This document shows positions 45,224 to 54,406 of a DNA stretch of 64,000 bases, piece by piece. A program made the translations under genes and the position numbers. The notes under the pieces are model-generated. The model did no database searches and was not told the origin of the DNA. It saw only the letters and a program-made list of their open reading frames with translations. The stretch's first letter is position 1. Each line of letters starts with the position of its first letter. This DNA is from Bryobacterales bacterium. GTDB taxonomy: Bacteria > Acidobacteriota > Terriglobia > Bryobacterales > Bryobacteraceae. The DNA is taken from NCBI GenBank assembly GCA_016789785.1, contig JAEUQE010000008.1, positions 1 to 64,000 on the forward strand, read 5' to 3'.

Positions 45224-45535
45224 ATGCAGGAGATCCTGGAGCGGCTGGTGGCCGCGAACATACAGCTTCTGCCCCTCACGCAAATTGAGCATCATTGGGT
45301 ATTCGAACGTGAGGGGTTCATTTCGCTGGTGGAGCGAACCAAGGATGGCGGATTCGGCGGAATCGGCTCCGCGGGGCTCTGGACGGAGAAAGGCATGGCC
45401 GTGCTGACACTGCGCGGAGATCGCCACTACTTCATTGCCAAGGGCTTTGAGCAGGAAGCCAGCGCGGAACAGGTAATTCTCCTGCGAAAGTTTGCAACGG
45501 ATCTGACTTCAGCATTGAAACCCGGAACGCTGTAA
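45224..45535 (+). CDS. Small conserved-looking unknown protein
   Basis: A 103-residue soluble protein starting 3 bp after the nuclease-family stop. It has no signal peptide or membrane helix. It reads as alpha/beta with ILERLVAANIQLLPLTQIEHHWVFEREGF at the start, a mid segment GLWTEKGMAVLTLRGDRHYF and a C-terminal helix EQVILLRKFATDLTSAL. I do not recognise the family. Tight spacing to the miaB-nuclease operon suggests it is translated with them; its stop lies 2 bases before the -10-like box of the next gene. Confidence 0.8.
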   Translation: MQEILERLVAANIQLLPLTQIEHHWVFEREGFISLVERTKDGGFGGIGSAGLWTEKGMAVLTLRGDRHYFIAKGFEQEASAEQVILLRKFATDLTSALKPGTL

Positions 45536-45555
45536 AATCGTGGGGGATTCTCCCC
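45533..45555 (+). promoter_or_regulatory. -10 box and hairpin next to the start of the first giant secreted protein
   Basis: TAAAAT (45533-45538), with TG immediately upstream, precedes GGGGA-TTC-TCCCC (45543-45555), which ends one base before ATG 45557. The pairing could hide the start region. There is no Shine-Dalgarno site. Confidence 0.4.
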
Positions 45556-45556
45556 T

Positions 45557-48500
45557 ATGATGAAACCAACCGTTCGCGCAATTCAGATTGCTATTTTTGG
45601 CGTAGCGGTACACTCCTCACTTATCTACGCAAATTCCACCAACCAGCCCCCGGCACAGACCGGAGCACCCGGGAATACTCTTTGTAACCAGTGCCACTTC
45701 GGCACTCCAAACACAAGGCGGGGCAGAGTGGAAGTGCAGTTTTCCACGTTGCTGAACTACAAGCCGGGTTCCAAGCAGACGATCACGGTCCGCGTCTACC
45801 CGCGCAGTGATGGCGGAGGCCAGCGCGGCTTCCAGATCACCGCGCGTCTTGCCAGCAACGAATCGCTACAGGCGGGCACGTTCGGAATCACCGACATTTC
45901 GAACACCGTGTTGCAGACACAGGACGGCATTCAGTATGTGAATCACTCGAAGGCCGTTGGCGCGAACAGTTACGCCGGCACAACCGCGTTCACCATGGAA
46001 TGGACGCCGCCCGCGGCCAACTCCGGCGACATCAAGTTCTATGCAGTTGCCGTGGACGGCCCCGGTGATTCGATCGCCAATGCGCTGGATGCAGTGTACA
46101 CGGCGAGTTACACGCTACGGCCAGATTCGCGGGAATTGCCCGATGGATTCCGATGGACCACGTTGAACGTGGGCACCACGACCACGCCGGCAGGCATCAG
46201 CAACGATGGACGCATTACGGGGACGATTCAGCAGAGCAGCGCCACGGTCGGCTTTGTGCGCTCCGCGGCGGGTGAGGTGACCACGTTCTCTGTCCCCGGC
46301 GCGACGGCAACTTATCCAACGGCGGTCAACAGCGCGGGCACGGTGGTCGGCTACTACATCAACGGCAACAGCCGGGCACAAGGTTTCGTCCGGACCGCAG
46401 CCGGCGTGATCAGTACTCGCAACGTTCCGAACGCGCTCTCGACGGAGTTGCGGGGCATCAATGACCAGGGCCGCATTTCGGGCACCTACTCTGACACCAA
46501 CCTCTTCGCACGCGGTTTCATCTTCGAGTTGAATGGTGACGTCACGCAAGTGACTGCGTCGGAGGGCTCTACGCGGGTGGATGGGATCAATAGTGCCGGC
46601 ACGGTCGCCGGAACATTTTTCCAGCAGGGTGTTTTGAGACAAAGCGACGGCTACTTCTTCAACGCGCTGGAGTGTGGCAGCAGTTCGTCGGCATACGCGC
46701 GCGGCGCGCTGAATGATTTCGGCGACTATCTCGGCCAGTGCATCGATCCCACGGCAACCTTCCTGGTGCCGCCGCCGACGTTCCTGCGCGCGTCGAATGG
46801 CCGCCTGGCAAGGCTGGCACGAAGCATCGCGGACGCGCCATCGTTCACCGGCATCAACAATACGGGGCAGATTGTGGGCCGCGGTAACGAAGGGCTGTTG
46901 CTTGTCCCGTGTGCACTGACTCTGACATCGAATTCGATCACGATCGATTCTGCGGGCGGATCCGGCCGTGTGCCTTACACCGGGCCGGCGGATTGTATCC
47001 CCGCCTTCACGACAGATTCTTCGTGGATCGCGGTGCAGGGCGATGGCAGCTTCAGCGTGCAGGCCAGTAACAACGCAGTGACGCGAACAGGCACCATCCA
47101 GCTTGGCTCGCAGGTGTTCACCATCACGCAGAGCGCAGTGGCCTGTGGCTATACGTTCTCCGGAGGCATCAACAATCCGCCCGCTGCCGGCATTGCTTCC
47201 TCGGTGAGTGTGATTGCGCCAACCGGCTGCGTGTGGAACGCCTTCAGCAACGTGTCGTGGATCCGGATCACGTCCACTTCGCCGAATCCGGGAGTTGGCA
47301 GCGGGATCATCAACTACACCGTTGACACCAATGTCACTGGATTCTCGCGCGTCGGTGCGATCTTCGTCGGCGGCCAGCAGTTTCTGATCACACAGGTGGG
47401 CGGATCCGGCTGTGCGTATCAGGTTCAGTCGGGAACGACCAGCTTTTCCATCGACGGTGGGGCTGGCGCGGTGAACGTCACAACCACACTCAATTGTACG
47501 TGGACTGTGTTTACCAACGAGACCTGGATTCAGGTGAGTTCGGGTTTCTCGACGTCAGGCAGTGCGACGGTGAATTTCGTAGTCTCCGCCAACACGAGCG
47601 GGGCAGCGCGAACGGGCTTCATTCGCGTGGCGGGCCAGGACATCACCATCTCGCAGGCGGGCCCTGGCAGTTCGGCCGCGTTGCGCTTCGTGCCGATCAC
47701 TCCGTGCCGCCTAGTGGACAGCCGCGACGCGAATCGCAGCGGATCCTTCGGACCACCATCGCTGGCAGCGGGAACCAGCCGTGACATCCCCGTGCCTCAG
47801 GGCGCATGCGGCATTCCGTTCTCCGCGCGTGCCTACTCCGTCAACATGACGGTGGTGCCCGCGGGCTTCCTCGGGTTCCTCAGTTTGTATCCAACTGGTC
47901 AAACCAGGCCCGTCGTCTCCACGTTGAACTCATGGAATGGCCGCGTGGTGGCGAACGCCGCGATTGTGCCGGCGGGCACTTCCGGCGCGATCACCGTGTT
48001 TGCGTCCGACAACACGCATATCGTGCTCGATGTGAATGGCTACTTCGTACCTGCATCGGAACCACAAGGGTTGATGTTCTACCCGGTGACCCCGTGCCGC
48101 ATTTCGGATACGCGGGCTGGCGGTGGCAAGCTCGGCGAATATGGGCCGCCGCAGATCGCCGCGGGTGGCACGCGCACGATGAACGTGCCTGCTTCGGGCT
48201 GCGGGATTCCGGGCAACGCGCAAGCATACGCACTGAACGTGACCGCGGTGCCACCCGGACTGCTTAGCTACATCACCGTGTGGCCTGGTGGACAAACTCA
48301 ACCGCTGGCTTCCACGCTGAATGCGTTCGACGGGCAAGTGGTGGCGAACGCCGCGATTGTGCCTGCCGGGCTGAATGGGACGGTGAGTTTCTTCGCTTCG
48401 GAAGCAACGGATCTCGTGGTCGACGTCACGGGCTACTTCGCGCCGCCGGGAGCCGGGGCAAGTCCGCTGAACTTCTTCACGGTCACTCCGTGCCGCGCGG

Positions 48501-48844
48501 TGGACACTCGGGGCGACGGTGGGAAGTCAGGCCAGTTCGGACCGCCGCAAATGGCCGCGGGCTCCGCTCGATCCTTCGGTCTGCTGGAGTCGGGCTGTGG
48601 CGTGCCTGCCGCCGCCCGCGCGTACTCGCTGAACATGACGGTTGTCCCGCCGGGACCGCTGAGCTTCCTCACAACCTGGCCAACCGGTCTGGCTCAGCCG
48701 CTCGTGTCGACGCTGAACTCATTCAACGGACAGGTAGTGGCGAACGCTGCTCTCGTTCCCGCGGGATCGGCAGGAGCGATCAACGTGTTCGTGTCGAATG
48801 CCTCCGACGTGATTATCGACATCAACGGATTCTTCGCTCCGTAA
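45557..48844 (+). CDS. Giant secreted modular protein: choice-of-anchor-V, HAF, BACON-like and three C-terminal modules
   Basis: A 1095-residue protein with a signal peptide (about 1-26, MMKPTVRAIQ... HSSLIYA). Then CNQCHFG (Cys43, Cys46, His47), a CxxCH in a choice-of-anchor V domain (~40-190). HAF-type repeats follow around 215-350 (AVNSAGTVVGYYI, GINSAGTVAGTFF), and beta-sandwich BACON-like domains around 440-700 (TDSSWIAVQGDGSFSVQASNNAVTRTGTI). Three ~130-residue modules start at 709, 839 and 971, each with PCR-DTR/DSR, STLNS/NA and a D-NGYF/D-TGYF/D-NGFF end. It is likely a surface or secreted adhesin or binding protein. The tandem paralogue at 48914 has the same order. Confidence 0.88.
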   Translation: MMKPTVRAIQIAIFGVAVHSSLIYANSTNQPPAQTGAPGNTLCNQCHFGTPNTRRGRVEVQFSTLLNYKPGSKQTITVRVYPRSDGGGQRGFQITARLASNESLQAGTFGITDISNTVLQTQDGIQYVNHSKAVGANSYAGTTAFTMEWTPPAANSGDIKFYAVAVDGPGDSIANALDAVYTASYTLRPDSRELPDGFRWTTLNVGTTTTPAGISNDGRITGTIQQSSATVGFVRSAAGEVTTFSVPGATATYPTAVNSAGTVVGYYINGNSRAQGFVRTAAGVISTRNVPNALSTELRGINDQGRISGTYSDTNLFARGFIFELNGDVTQVTASEGSTRVDGINSAGTVAGTFFQQGVLRQSDGYFFNALECGSSSSAYARGALNDFGDYLGQCIDPTATFLVPPPTFLRASNGRLARLARSIADAPSFTGINNTGQIVGRGNEGLLLVPCALTLTSNSITIDSAGGSGRVPYTGPADCIPAFTTDSSWIAVQGDGSFSVQASNNAVTRTGTIQLGSQVFTITQSAVACGYTFSGGINNPPAAGIASSVSVIAPTGCVWNAFSNVSWIRITSTSPNPGVGSGIINYTVDTNVTGFSRVGAIFVGGQQFLITQVGGSGCAYQVQSGTTSFSIDGGAGAVNVTTTLNCTWTVFTNETWIQVSSGFSTSGSATVNFVVSANTSGAARTGFIRVAGQDITISQAGPGSSAALRFVPITPCRLVDSRDANRSGSFGPPSLAAGTSRDIPVPQGACGIPFSARAYSVNMTVVPAGFLGFLSLYPTGQTRPVVSTLNSWNGRVVANAAIVPAGTSGAITVFASDNTHIVLDVNGYFVPASEPQGLMFYPVTPCRISDTRAGGGKLGEYGPPQIAAGGTRTMNVPASGCGIPGNAQAYALNVTAVPPGLLSYITVWPGGQTQPLASTLNAFDGQVVANAAIVPAGLNGTVSFFASEATDLVVDVTGYFAPPGAGASPLNFFTVTPCRAVDTRGDGGKSGQFGPPQMAAGSARSFGLLESGCGVPAAARAYSLNMTVVPPGPLSFLTTWPTGLAQPLVSTLNSFNGQVVANAALVPAGSAGAINVFVSNASDVIIDINGFFAP

Positions 48845-48855
48845 CGCGAGACTGC

Positions 48856-48910
48856 TAAGATTGCTGCTTGCTTGGGCGCGCCACTCCATGGTGGCGCGCT
48901 CAAGGGAGGT
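48856..48910 (+). promoter_or_regulatory. 14-bp stem hairpin and ribosome site ahead of the second giant secreted protein
   Basis: TAAGAT (48856-48861) is a possible -10. CTTGGGCGCGCCAC (48871-48884) pairs with GTGGCGCGCTCAAG (48891-48904) around a 6-nt loop, with one G-T wobble. The 3' arm ends at the start of AGGGAGG (48904-48910), 4 nt before GTG 48914. The hairpin could modulate access to the ribosome site or protect the transcript end. Confidence 0.5.
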
Positions 48911-48913
48911 ATT

Positions 48914-51900
48914 GTGCCCTACTTCATTCTTGTTACTCTACTGATCCTGAGTGTGGCCCGGCTGGATGCGCATGGCCGGGGAGAGTTGCTTCCTTTGGGA
49001 ATGACCGGCGCTCCCGGCGAAGCGTCGTGCACACAGTGTCACAACAGCACCATCGACTCACGTTCCGGAAGAGCGGAGTTGCTGTTCCAGACTCTCCAGC
49101 GCTACTCACCTGGCGTGAAACAGCGAGTCACCTTGCGGATGCTCTCGGGAGGGCTTCCCAACAACGGATTTCAACTGAGTGCCCGGTTTGCCGACAATTC
49201 GCAGGCAGGCACGTTCAGTCTTCCTTTGACGAATACCGTGATTCAGCGGACAGCCAACGGTATCGACTATCTGGCGCACTTCACCTCGGGGATCGGCGCT
49301 ATCGCGTCTTTCGCGTTTGACTGGACGCCGCCGGTGAATGCGACAGGCGAGATCCGCTTCTATGTGCAAGCAGTGAGCGGCAATGGGGATGGCACGGCAA
49401 GTAGCCTTGACAACACCTACTCCACCACCGTGGCGCTGACTCCCGAGACGCTTCCGGAACCTGCCGGGTTCCGCATCACCAACCGTTTTCAGGCTTTCCA
49501 ATCGTCGACGACCGCCTACGGCGTGAGCAACGACGGCCGTCTTGCGGGCACCTATGGCATCTCACCCGTGCGGCCTTTCCTGCGAACGGTGGATGGTGCG
49601 ATCTCGACCTTCGATGTTCCCGGCGCACTGAACGCGTGGGCCTACGCCGTGAACTCGTCAGGCAACGCCGTTGGTGTATTCGACACTGCATCGAGTTCAC
49701 GAAAGCGGGCGTTTCGCCGCGCGGTCACCGGGGAAGTGACCACGTTCGATGTCCCCGGCGCGCTCGAAACGGTGCTCACTGATATTAACGACGCGGGTCG
49801 CATGGCGGGCTACTTCCTGGATTCGAGCAATGTGCTGCAAGGCATCCTGGTTGAGCCCGACGGATCATTTCAGATCACGGAAGCGCCCGTGAACCGGTTG
49901 CTGGCCGTGAGCGCAGCGGGCAACACGGTCGGACTTACAGATACCAATTTCTTCCTTGCCGCGACGCCTGCGGCCCGCGCGTTGCTGTTCGTGAGTTGCG
50001 ATGCGGGAGAGAAGGCTGGCATCAACGATCGCGGCGAGGTGGTCACGCCGTGCCGCTACGCGCATCCCAATGGCCGCACGATCAATCTCGCAAGTCTCTT
50101 TGGATCGTCGTTCTTCAGCATCAACAATACGGGCGTGATCGCGGGCTCGAACCTCGGGCAGGGAGTGACGCTGGAATCGTGCCCCGCGGCCACGCTTACC
50201 ACCACGTCCGCAACGGTTCCGTCGGACGGCTTCACGGGAACCATCGGTGTTTCCGGGATCGCCGATTGCCGTTACGTTTTTGAATCGGAAGCGGCGTGGG
50301 TGCAGGTGGACGGATCAGGCAGATATACGGTCGCGGTGAATCCGACCGGCCTTCCGCGCACTGCCGTGATTCGCGCCGCCGGCCAGGTGTTTACCATCAA
50401 CCAATCGGCAACGGCATGCAGCTATAGCTTCACAGGCGGAGTGCCGACGGTAGGCTGGCCCGGTGGAACATTTTCGCTGAATATTGTTGCCCCTGAGGGT
50501 TGTGCTTGGACCGCCTCGGTGAACGTGCCTTGGATCACCATCACAAGTGCCTTGACCGGTTCCGGCAACAGTGCGCTCAACTACACGATTCAAGCGAATC
50601 CCAATACAACGGTGCGAACCGCGATCATCACCGTTGCCGACCGCCAGTTCATCATCAATCAGGCGGGGGGCCCGGGCTGCACTTACACGCTGAGCAGCAC
50701 AGCGTTCAACTACATGATTGAAGGCGGCTCCGGAACCGTCACGGTGACGACGCAGCCGGGTTGCCCGTGGACCGCGGCGACCAACGCATCCTGGATCACT
50801 TTCCCCTTGGCGACGTCGGGCGCCGGCAGCGGACCGCTCGCCTTCCGTGTGGAGCCGAACACCGGTCCGATTCGCAGCGGTAACATCGCACTTGCAGGCC
50901 TGAATGTGTTGATTCAGCAGCAAGGCGCCGTGTCCGCCGAGGCATTGCGATTCGTTCCCGTCACTCCGTGCCGCGCGGTGGATACGCGTGCCGAAGGAGG
51001 CAAGAGTGGCGGCTTCGGTCCTCCGCGCATGGCCGGTCAGACTGCGCGTGAGTTTGTGTTGCCGCAAAGCGGCTGCGGGATTCCGACGACGGTGCGGGCC
51101 TACTCGGTGAACATCACCGTGGTGCCACCGGCTTACCTCGGCTTCGTCACCGTTTGGCCGACCGGCACGCAGCAGCCGTTCGTTTCGACATTGAATTCGT
51201 GGAACGGGCGTGTGGTGGCGAACGCGGCAATTGTTCCCGCGGGGGCCGCTGGCGCCATCAGTCTCTATGTATCAAACGATACCGATGTCATCATCGACGT
51301 GAACGGCTACTTCGTGCCCGCGACGCAGAACGAAACACTCGCGTTCTATCCCGTGACACCCTGCCGTATCTCCGATACACGATCGAGCGGCGGCAAGACC
51401 GGCAGCTACGGTCCGCCGGCGATCACAGGCCAGACGTCGCGCACCTACAACGTGCCTGCAAGTGGTTGTGGCATCCCCTCCACGGCACGCGCGTTCTCAT
51501 TGAACGTGACGGCCGTGCCCCCAGCCTATCTTGGGTTCGTGACATTGTGGCCAGGCGGCCAGGCGCAGCCATTGGCATCGACGCTGAATTCATGGGATGG
51601 CACCGTGGTTCCGAACGCGGCGATTGTGCCCGCGGGCGCCAATGGCGATATCAGCGTGTATGCGTCGAACAACACGGATCTGGTGATTGATATCAACGGC
51701 TATTTCGCGCCGCCTGGGCTTCCCGGTGCGCTCAGCTTCTACACGGTGAATCCGTGCCGGGTGGCGGATACGCGTTTCGAAAGCGGCAAGACCGGCCCGT
51801 TTGGTCCTCCGGTGATTGCCAGCAACACCACACGCACAGTGCCGATGACCGATGCAGGTTGCAATCTGCCATCCACGGCGAGGGCGTATTCGGTGAACAT

Positions 51901-52108
51901 GACCTCGGTGCCGCCTGGCTATCTCGGCTATGTGACCACGTGGCCGGCGGGCCAGCCGATTCCGCTGGCGAGCACGCTGAATTCGTGGAATGGCCAGGTG
52001 GTGGCGAACGCCGCGCTGGTACCAGCGGGAACGAATGGCACCATCAACGTGTTCGCTTCCAACGTCACCGACATCATCATTGATGTGAACGGCTACTTCG
52101 CGCCTTAG
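48914..52108 (+). CDS. Giant secreted modular protein, tandem paralogue of 45557-48844
   Basis: The GTG at 48914 follows AGGGAGG and yields 1064 residues with a signal peptide (PYFILVTLLILSVARLDAHG). Then CTQCHNS (Cys39, Cys42, His43), the same CxxCH element and choice-of-anchor-V-type domain. HAF-type repeats (AVNSSGNAVGVFD, DINDAGRMAGYFL), two or three BACON-like domains (FESEAAWVQVDGSGRYTVAVN) and three C-terminal modules from 678, 809 and 940 (PCR-DTR, STLNSW) follow in the same order as its neighbour. The two genes are 69 bp apart and result from duplication. The stop overlaps the end of the opposing vapC gene by 4 bp. Confidence 0.88.
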   Translation: MPYFILVTLLILSVARLDAHGRGELLPLGMTGAPGEASCTQCHNSTIDSRSGRAELLFQTLQRYSPGVKQRVTLRMLSGGLPNNGFQLSARFADNSQAGTFSLPLTNTVIQRTANGIDYLAHFTSGIGAIASFAFDWTPPVNATGEIRFYVQAVSGNGDGTASSLDNTYSTTVALTPETLPEPAGFRITNRFQAFQSSTTAYGVSNDGRLAGTYGISPVRPFLRTVDGAISTFDVPGALNAWAYAVNSSGNAVGVFDTASSSRKRAFRRAVTGEVTTFDVPGALETVLTDINDAGRMAGYFLDSSNVLQGILVEPDGSFQITEAPVNRLLAVSAAGNTVGLTDTNFFLAATPAARALLFVSCDAGEKAGINDRGEVVTPCRYAHPNGRTINLASLFGSSFFSINNTGVIAGSNLGQGVTLESCPAATLTTTSATVPSDGFTGTIGVSGIADCRYVFESEAAWVQVDGSGRYTVAVNPTGLPRTAVIRAAGQVFTINQSATACSYSFTGGVPTVGWPGGTFSLNIVAPEGCAWTASVNVPWITITSALTGSGNSALNYTIQANPNTTVRTAIITVADRQFIINQAGGPGCTYTLSSTAFNYMIEGGSGTVTVTTQPGCPWTAATNASWITFPLATSGAGSGPLAFRVEPNTGPIRSGNIALAGLNVLIQQQGAVSAEALRFVPVTPCRAVDTRAEGGKSGGFGPPRMAGQTAREFVLPQSGCGIPTTVRAYSVNITVVPPAYLGFVTVWPTGTQQPFVSTLNSWNGRVVANAAIVPAGAAGAISLYVSNDTDVIIDVNGYFVPATQNETLAFYPVTPCRISDTRSSGGKTGSYGPPAITGQTSRTYNVPASGCGIPSTARAFSLNVTAVPPAYLGFVTLWPGGQAQPLASTLNSWDGTVVPNAAIVPAGANGDISVYASNNTDLVIDINGYFAPPGLPGALSFYTVNPCRVADTRFESGKTGPFGPPVIASNTTRTVPMTDAGCNLPSTARAYSVNMTSVPPGYLGYVTTWPAGQPIPLASTLNSWNGQVVANAALVPAGTNGTINVFASNVTDIIIDVNGYFAP

Positions 52109-52545
52109 TCTGATCTGACCGTGCCGAGCCACATTACCGGGAGGCTGGGACCGGCCGCCCGTACGAGACGGAGGTCGGCGGTTACCATTTGGCTTTTCGA
52201 CAAGGAAGCCAACGTAAGGTAGCTACTATCGTAGGCGCTTATGTCCAGGGCGAAGGCGAGTTTGAGCGCGTCCACCATGAACGGCTTCACTGGCTGTGTG
52301 CGCATGCTGACGCGGGCTAACCATTCAGCGGCATCGACGGCCGATCTCTCTGATATACGTCCCGCCTTAGCCGCTTTCCGCAGAATACTTGCGATCTCGG
52401 ACCAGAACAGGTCAGGGACGAGAAACCGCACCTCACCAGCGGAATGGGCCGCAAGCAGGAGGGCGGCTTCCTTCGAAAGGGGCTCTCCGTTGGCAGGCAA
52501 AACCCACTTTGCCGCAACGCTCGCGTCGAGAACGTAGCGAATCAC
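52105..52545 (-). CDS. vapC: PIN-domain toxin (VapC family)
   Basis: A 146-residue PIN protein with the acidic tetrad Asp7 (VLDAS), Glu50 (FWSEIA), Asp106 (AYDSSYL) and Asp124 (VTADLRL), expected to bind Mg and cut RNA (often tRNA or rRNA). The gene overlaps the antitoxin by ATGA (52542-52545). Its 3' end overlaps the giant-protein gene stop by 4 bp on the opposite strand. It could also act on other RNA; no target can be read. Confidence 0.93.
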   Translation of the reverse strand: MIRYVLDASVAAKWVLPANGEPLSKEAALLLAAHSAGEVRFLVPDLFWSEIASILRKAAKAGRISERSAVDAAEWLARVSMRTQPVKPFMVDALKLAFALDISAYDSSYLTLASLSKSQMVTADLRLVRAAGPSLPVMWLGTVRSD

Positions 52546-52793
52546 CTGCGGCGATCCTCGGCCAACATTTCCTCAGCCGATGGAAAAGGTCCCGCTTTCG
52601 GAGACGGTCGAGCACGCAGCTTGAACGCTTGTTCAAGGAGTTGGCGTCTCCGAGCGAGTTCTCGCCGCGAAGGGACGCCATCCTCGAGCAAGGCGAGTAC
52701 TTCGGCCGAGATGGACGTACGATTATCCTGAGCCCGCTTCCGGAGTGCTGCATAGATCTCCGCGGGCACCTTTTCAACGTAGAGAGTTGGCAT
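52542..52793 (-). CDS. vapB: Ribbon-helix-helix-type antitoxin
   Basis: An 83-residue protein. The N-terminal ~40 residues (TLYVEKVPAEIYAALRKRAQDNRTSISAEVLALLEDG) fit a MetJ/Arc ribbon-helix-helix DNA-binding fold. The charged Arg/Glu-rich tail (RRELARRRQLLEQAFKLRARPSP...EEMLAEDRRR) is typical of the part that wraps the PIN toxin. It is the upstream member of the pair and likely represses the operon through the phased CTAG sites at 52801-52829. Confidence 0.9.
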   Translation of the reverse strand: MPTLYVEKVPAEIYAALRKRAQDNRTSISAEVLALLEDGVPSRRELARRRQLLEQAFKLRARPSPKAGPFPSAEEMLAEDRRR

Positions 52794-52800
52794 AGAACTT

Positions 52801-52829
52801 TCTAGGGGAAGTCTAGCACTCTCTAGAGA
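52801..52829 (-). promoter_or_regulatory. Phased CTAG operator candidate of the toxin-antitoxin pair
   Basis: Upstream of the antitoxin ATG (52793), TCTAG occurs at 52801, 52812 and 52822, with centres 11 and 10 bp apart (one helical turn). The last lies in the perfect 10-bp palindrome TCTCTAGAGA (52820-52829). This fits side-by-side binding by dimers of a ribbon-helix-helix antitoxin. The sites overlap the 3' end of the sugar-isomerase-like gene. Confidence 0.5.
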
Positions 52830-53869
52830 CCGAGAATGCGCCGGTTGCGCGTCTCATCCGTGGAAGCGCCCGCGAAATCGTCGAACGCCTTCTTCGGCAC
52901 ATCAATGAGATGCTGCGCGATGAATGGTGCGCCTTCGGTCGCGCCTTGCACGCTGTCCTTGTAGCAGCACTCCCACTCGAGCACCGCCCACGAACTGTAG
53001 CCAACGGCGGTGAGCCGCGTGAACACCTGCTTGAAATCCACCTGGCCATCGCCCAGCGAACGGAAGCGGCCCGGGCGTTCGGTCCAGCCAAGATAGCCGC
53101 CATACACGCCTGCGCGCTCCGATGGCCGGTACTCCGCATCCTTCACGTGGAAGGCCTTGATGTACTTGCCATACGTATCGATGAAGCGCACGTAGTCCAG
53201 GCACTGCAGAATGAAGTGCGAAGGATCGTAGTTGATCGCGACACGGCTGTGACCGCCCGTGGCTTCCAGGAAGCGTTCGAAAGTCGCGCCGTCGTAGAGA
53301 TCCTCGCCGGGATGCAACTCGTAGGCGATGTCCACGCCATTCTCATCCGCGAAATCGAGAATCGGTTTCCAGCGTTTCGCCAGTTCTTTGAATCCTTCTT
53401 CCACCAGGCCAGCGGGACGTTGCGGCCACGGATAAATCATTGGCCAGAGGAGCGCGCCGGAGAAACTCGGGGACACTGGCAGACCCATGTTGCGCGAAGC
53501 CTTGATCACAAGCTTCATCTGGGCCGCGGCCCACTCGGACCGCGCTTTCGGATTGCCACGAACTTCAGGCGCGGCGAACCCATCGAACAACTCGTCGTAG
53601 GCGGGATGGCTCGCCACAAGCTGCCCCTGCAGATGCGAGGCAAGCTCCGTGACCTCAAGGCCGTTCGTCTGACCCTTCAACTCATCGCAATAGGTCTTCG
53701 ACTCGGCGGCTTTCGCCAGATCCATGATCCGGCCATCCCAAGAGGGCAACTGCACGGCCTTGTATCCAAGCGATTTCACCCAAGCCGTGATGGACGGCAG
53801 AGAATTATAGGGCGCTTCGTCTCCCATGAACTGCGCCAGGAAAATTGCGGGTCCTTTGATTTGCGACAT
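52823..53869 (-). CDS. Sugar-phosphate isomerase/epimerase-like TIM-barrel protein
   Basis: A 348-residue xylose-isomerase-like TIM barrel. Likely metal ligands are in IAYELHPGEDLYDG, RVAINYDPSHFILQ, AFHVKDAEY and VLEWECCYKDS. Such enzymes isomerise or epimerise sugars, sugar acids or inositols in the cytoplasm, and are common partners of Gfo/Idh/MocA dehydrogenases, although the one here (9190) is far away. SD-like AAGGAG lies 4 nt before the ATG at 53869. The stop lies within the antitoxin operator region. Confidence 0.9.
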   Translation of the reverse strand: MSQIKGPAIFLAQFMGDEAPYNSLPSITAWVKSLGYKAVQLPSWDGRIMDLAKAAESKTYCDELKGQTNGLEVTELASHLQGQLVASHPAYDELFDGFAAPEVRGNPKARSEWAAAQMKLVIKASRNMGLPVSPSFSGALLWPMIYPWPQRPAGLVEEGFKELAKRWKPILDFADENGVDIAYELHPGEDLYDGATFERFLEATGGHSRVAINYDPSHFILQCLDYVRFIDTYGKYIKAFHVKDAEYRPSERAGVYGGYLGWTERPGRFRSLGDGQVDFKQVFTRLTAVGYSSWAVLEWECCYKDSVQGATEGAPFIAQHLIDVPKKAFDDFAGASTDETRNRRILGL

Positions 53870-53911
53870 AGCTCCTTGATCATCCTAGCACCGATGATCT
53901 GAAATGAGAGT

Positions 53912-54394
53912 GTGGCCGCCAAGACGAATGCAGTGCGATTGCTGGAGCAACTCGGCGTGAAGTTCGAGGTGCGCGAATACGAGGTCGATCCGGAGGATCT
54001 CGCTGCTGAGACGGTGGCCGCGAAGATCGGCATGCCGCCCGAGCAGGTGTTCAAGACGCTGTTGGCTCGCGGCGATCGCAACGGAGTCTGCCTTGCCGTG
54101 ATTCCGGGCAACGCGATGCTCGATCTGAAGGCTCTTGCGTCGTGTTCCGGCAATCGCAAAATGGAGACTGTACCGTTGAACGAAGTGTTGCCGCTGACAG
54201 GGTATGTCCGGGGAGGCGTCACAGCGCTCGGCGCAAAGAAGAACTATCCGGTGTGGATCGATGAGACCGCGATTCTCTGGGATGTGATCTCGATCTCGGC
54301 GGGCGTGCGAGGATTGCAGATCCTTCTCGCGCCCGAAGATTATCGCAAAGCCGTGGATGGCGAGTACGCCGCGATCGCGAAAGACAAGGCCTGA
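53912..54394 (+). CDS. Cys-tRNA(Pro)/aminoacyl-tRNA deacylase, YbaK family
   Basis: A GTG start at 53912 and 160 residues. Features of the YbaK/EbsC fold are visible: NAVRLLEQLGVKFEVREYEVDPEDL, PEQVFKTLLARGDRNGVCLAVIPGNAMLDLKALA and GYVRGGVTALGAKKNYPVWIDE. These trans-editing enzymes remove wrong amino acids from tRNA, typically Cys from tRNA-Pro. The gene is divergent from the isomerase-like gene with only 42 bp between starts. Confidence 0.93.
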   Translation: MAAKTNAVRLLEQLGVKFEVREYEVDPEDLAAETVAAKIGMPPEQVFKTLLARGDRNGVCLAVIPGNAMLDLKALASCSGNRKMETVPLNEVLPLTGYVRGGVTALGAKKNYPVWIDETAILWDVISISAGVRGLQILLAPEDYRKAVDGEYAAIAKDKA

Positions 54395-54406
54395 GAGCAG
54401 CCCTGA

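Noticed and set aside
47681..52105. Repeated segments suggestive of a DNA repeat array
   Set aside because: They are the coding repeats of the six C-terminal protein modules, spaced about 390 bp and diverged at DNA level; not CRISPR or a mobile repeat.
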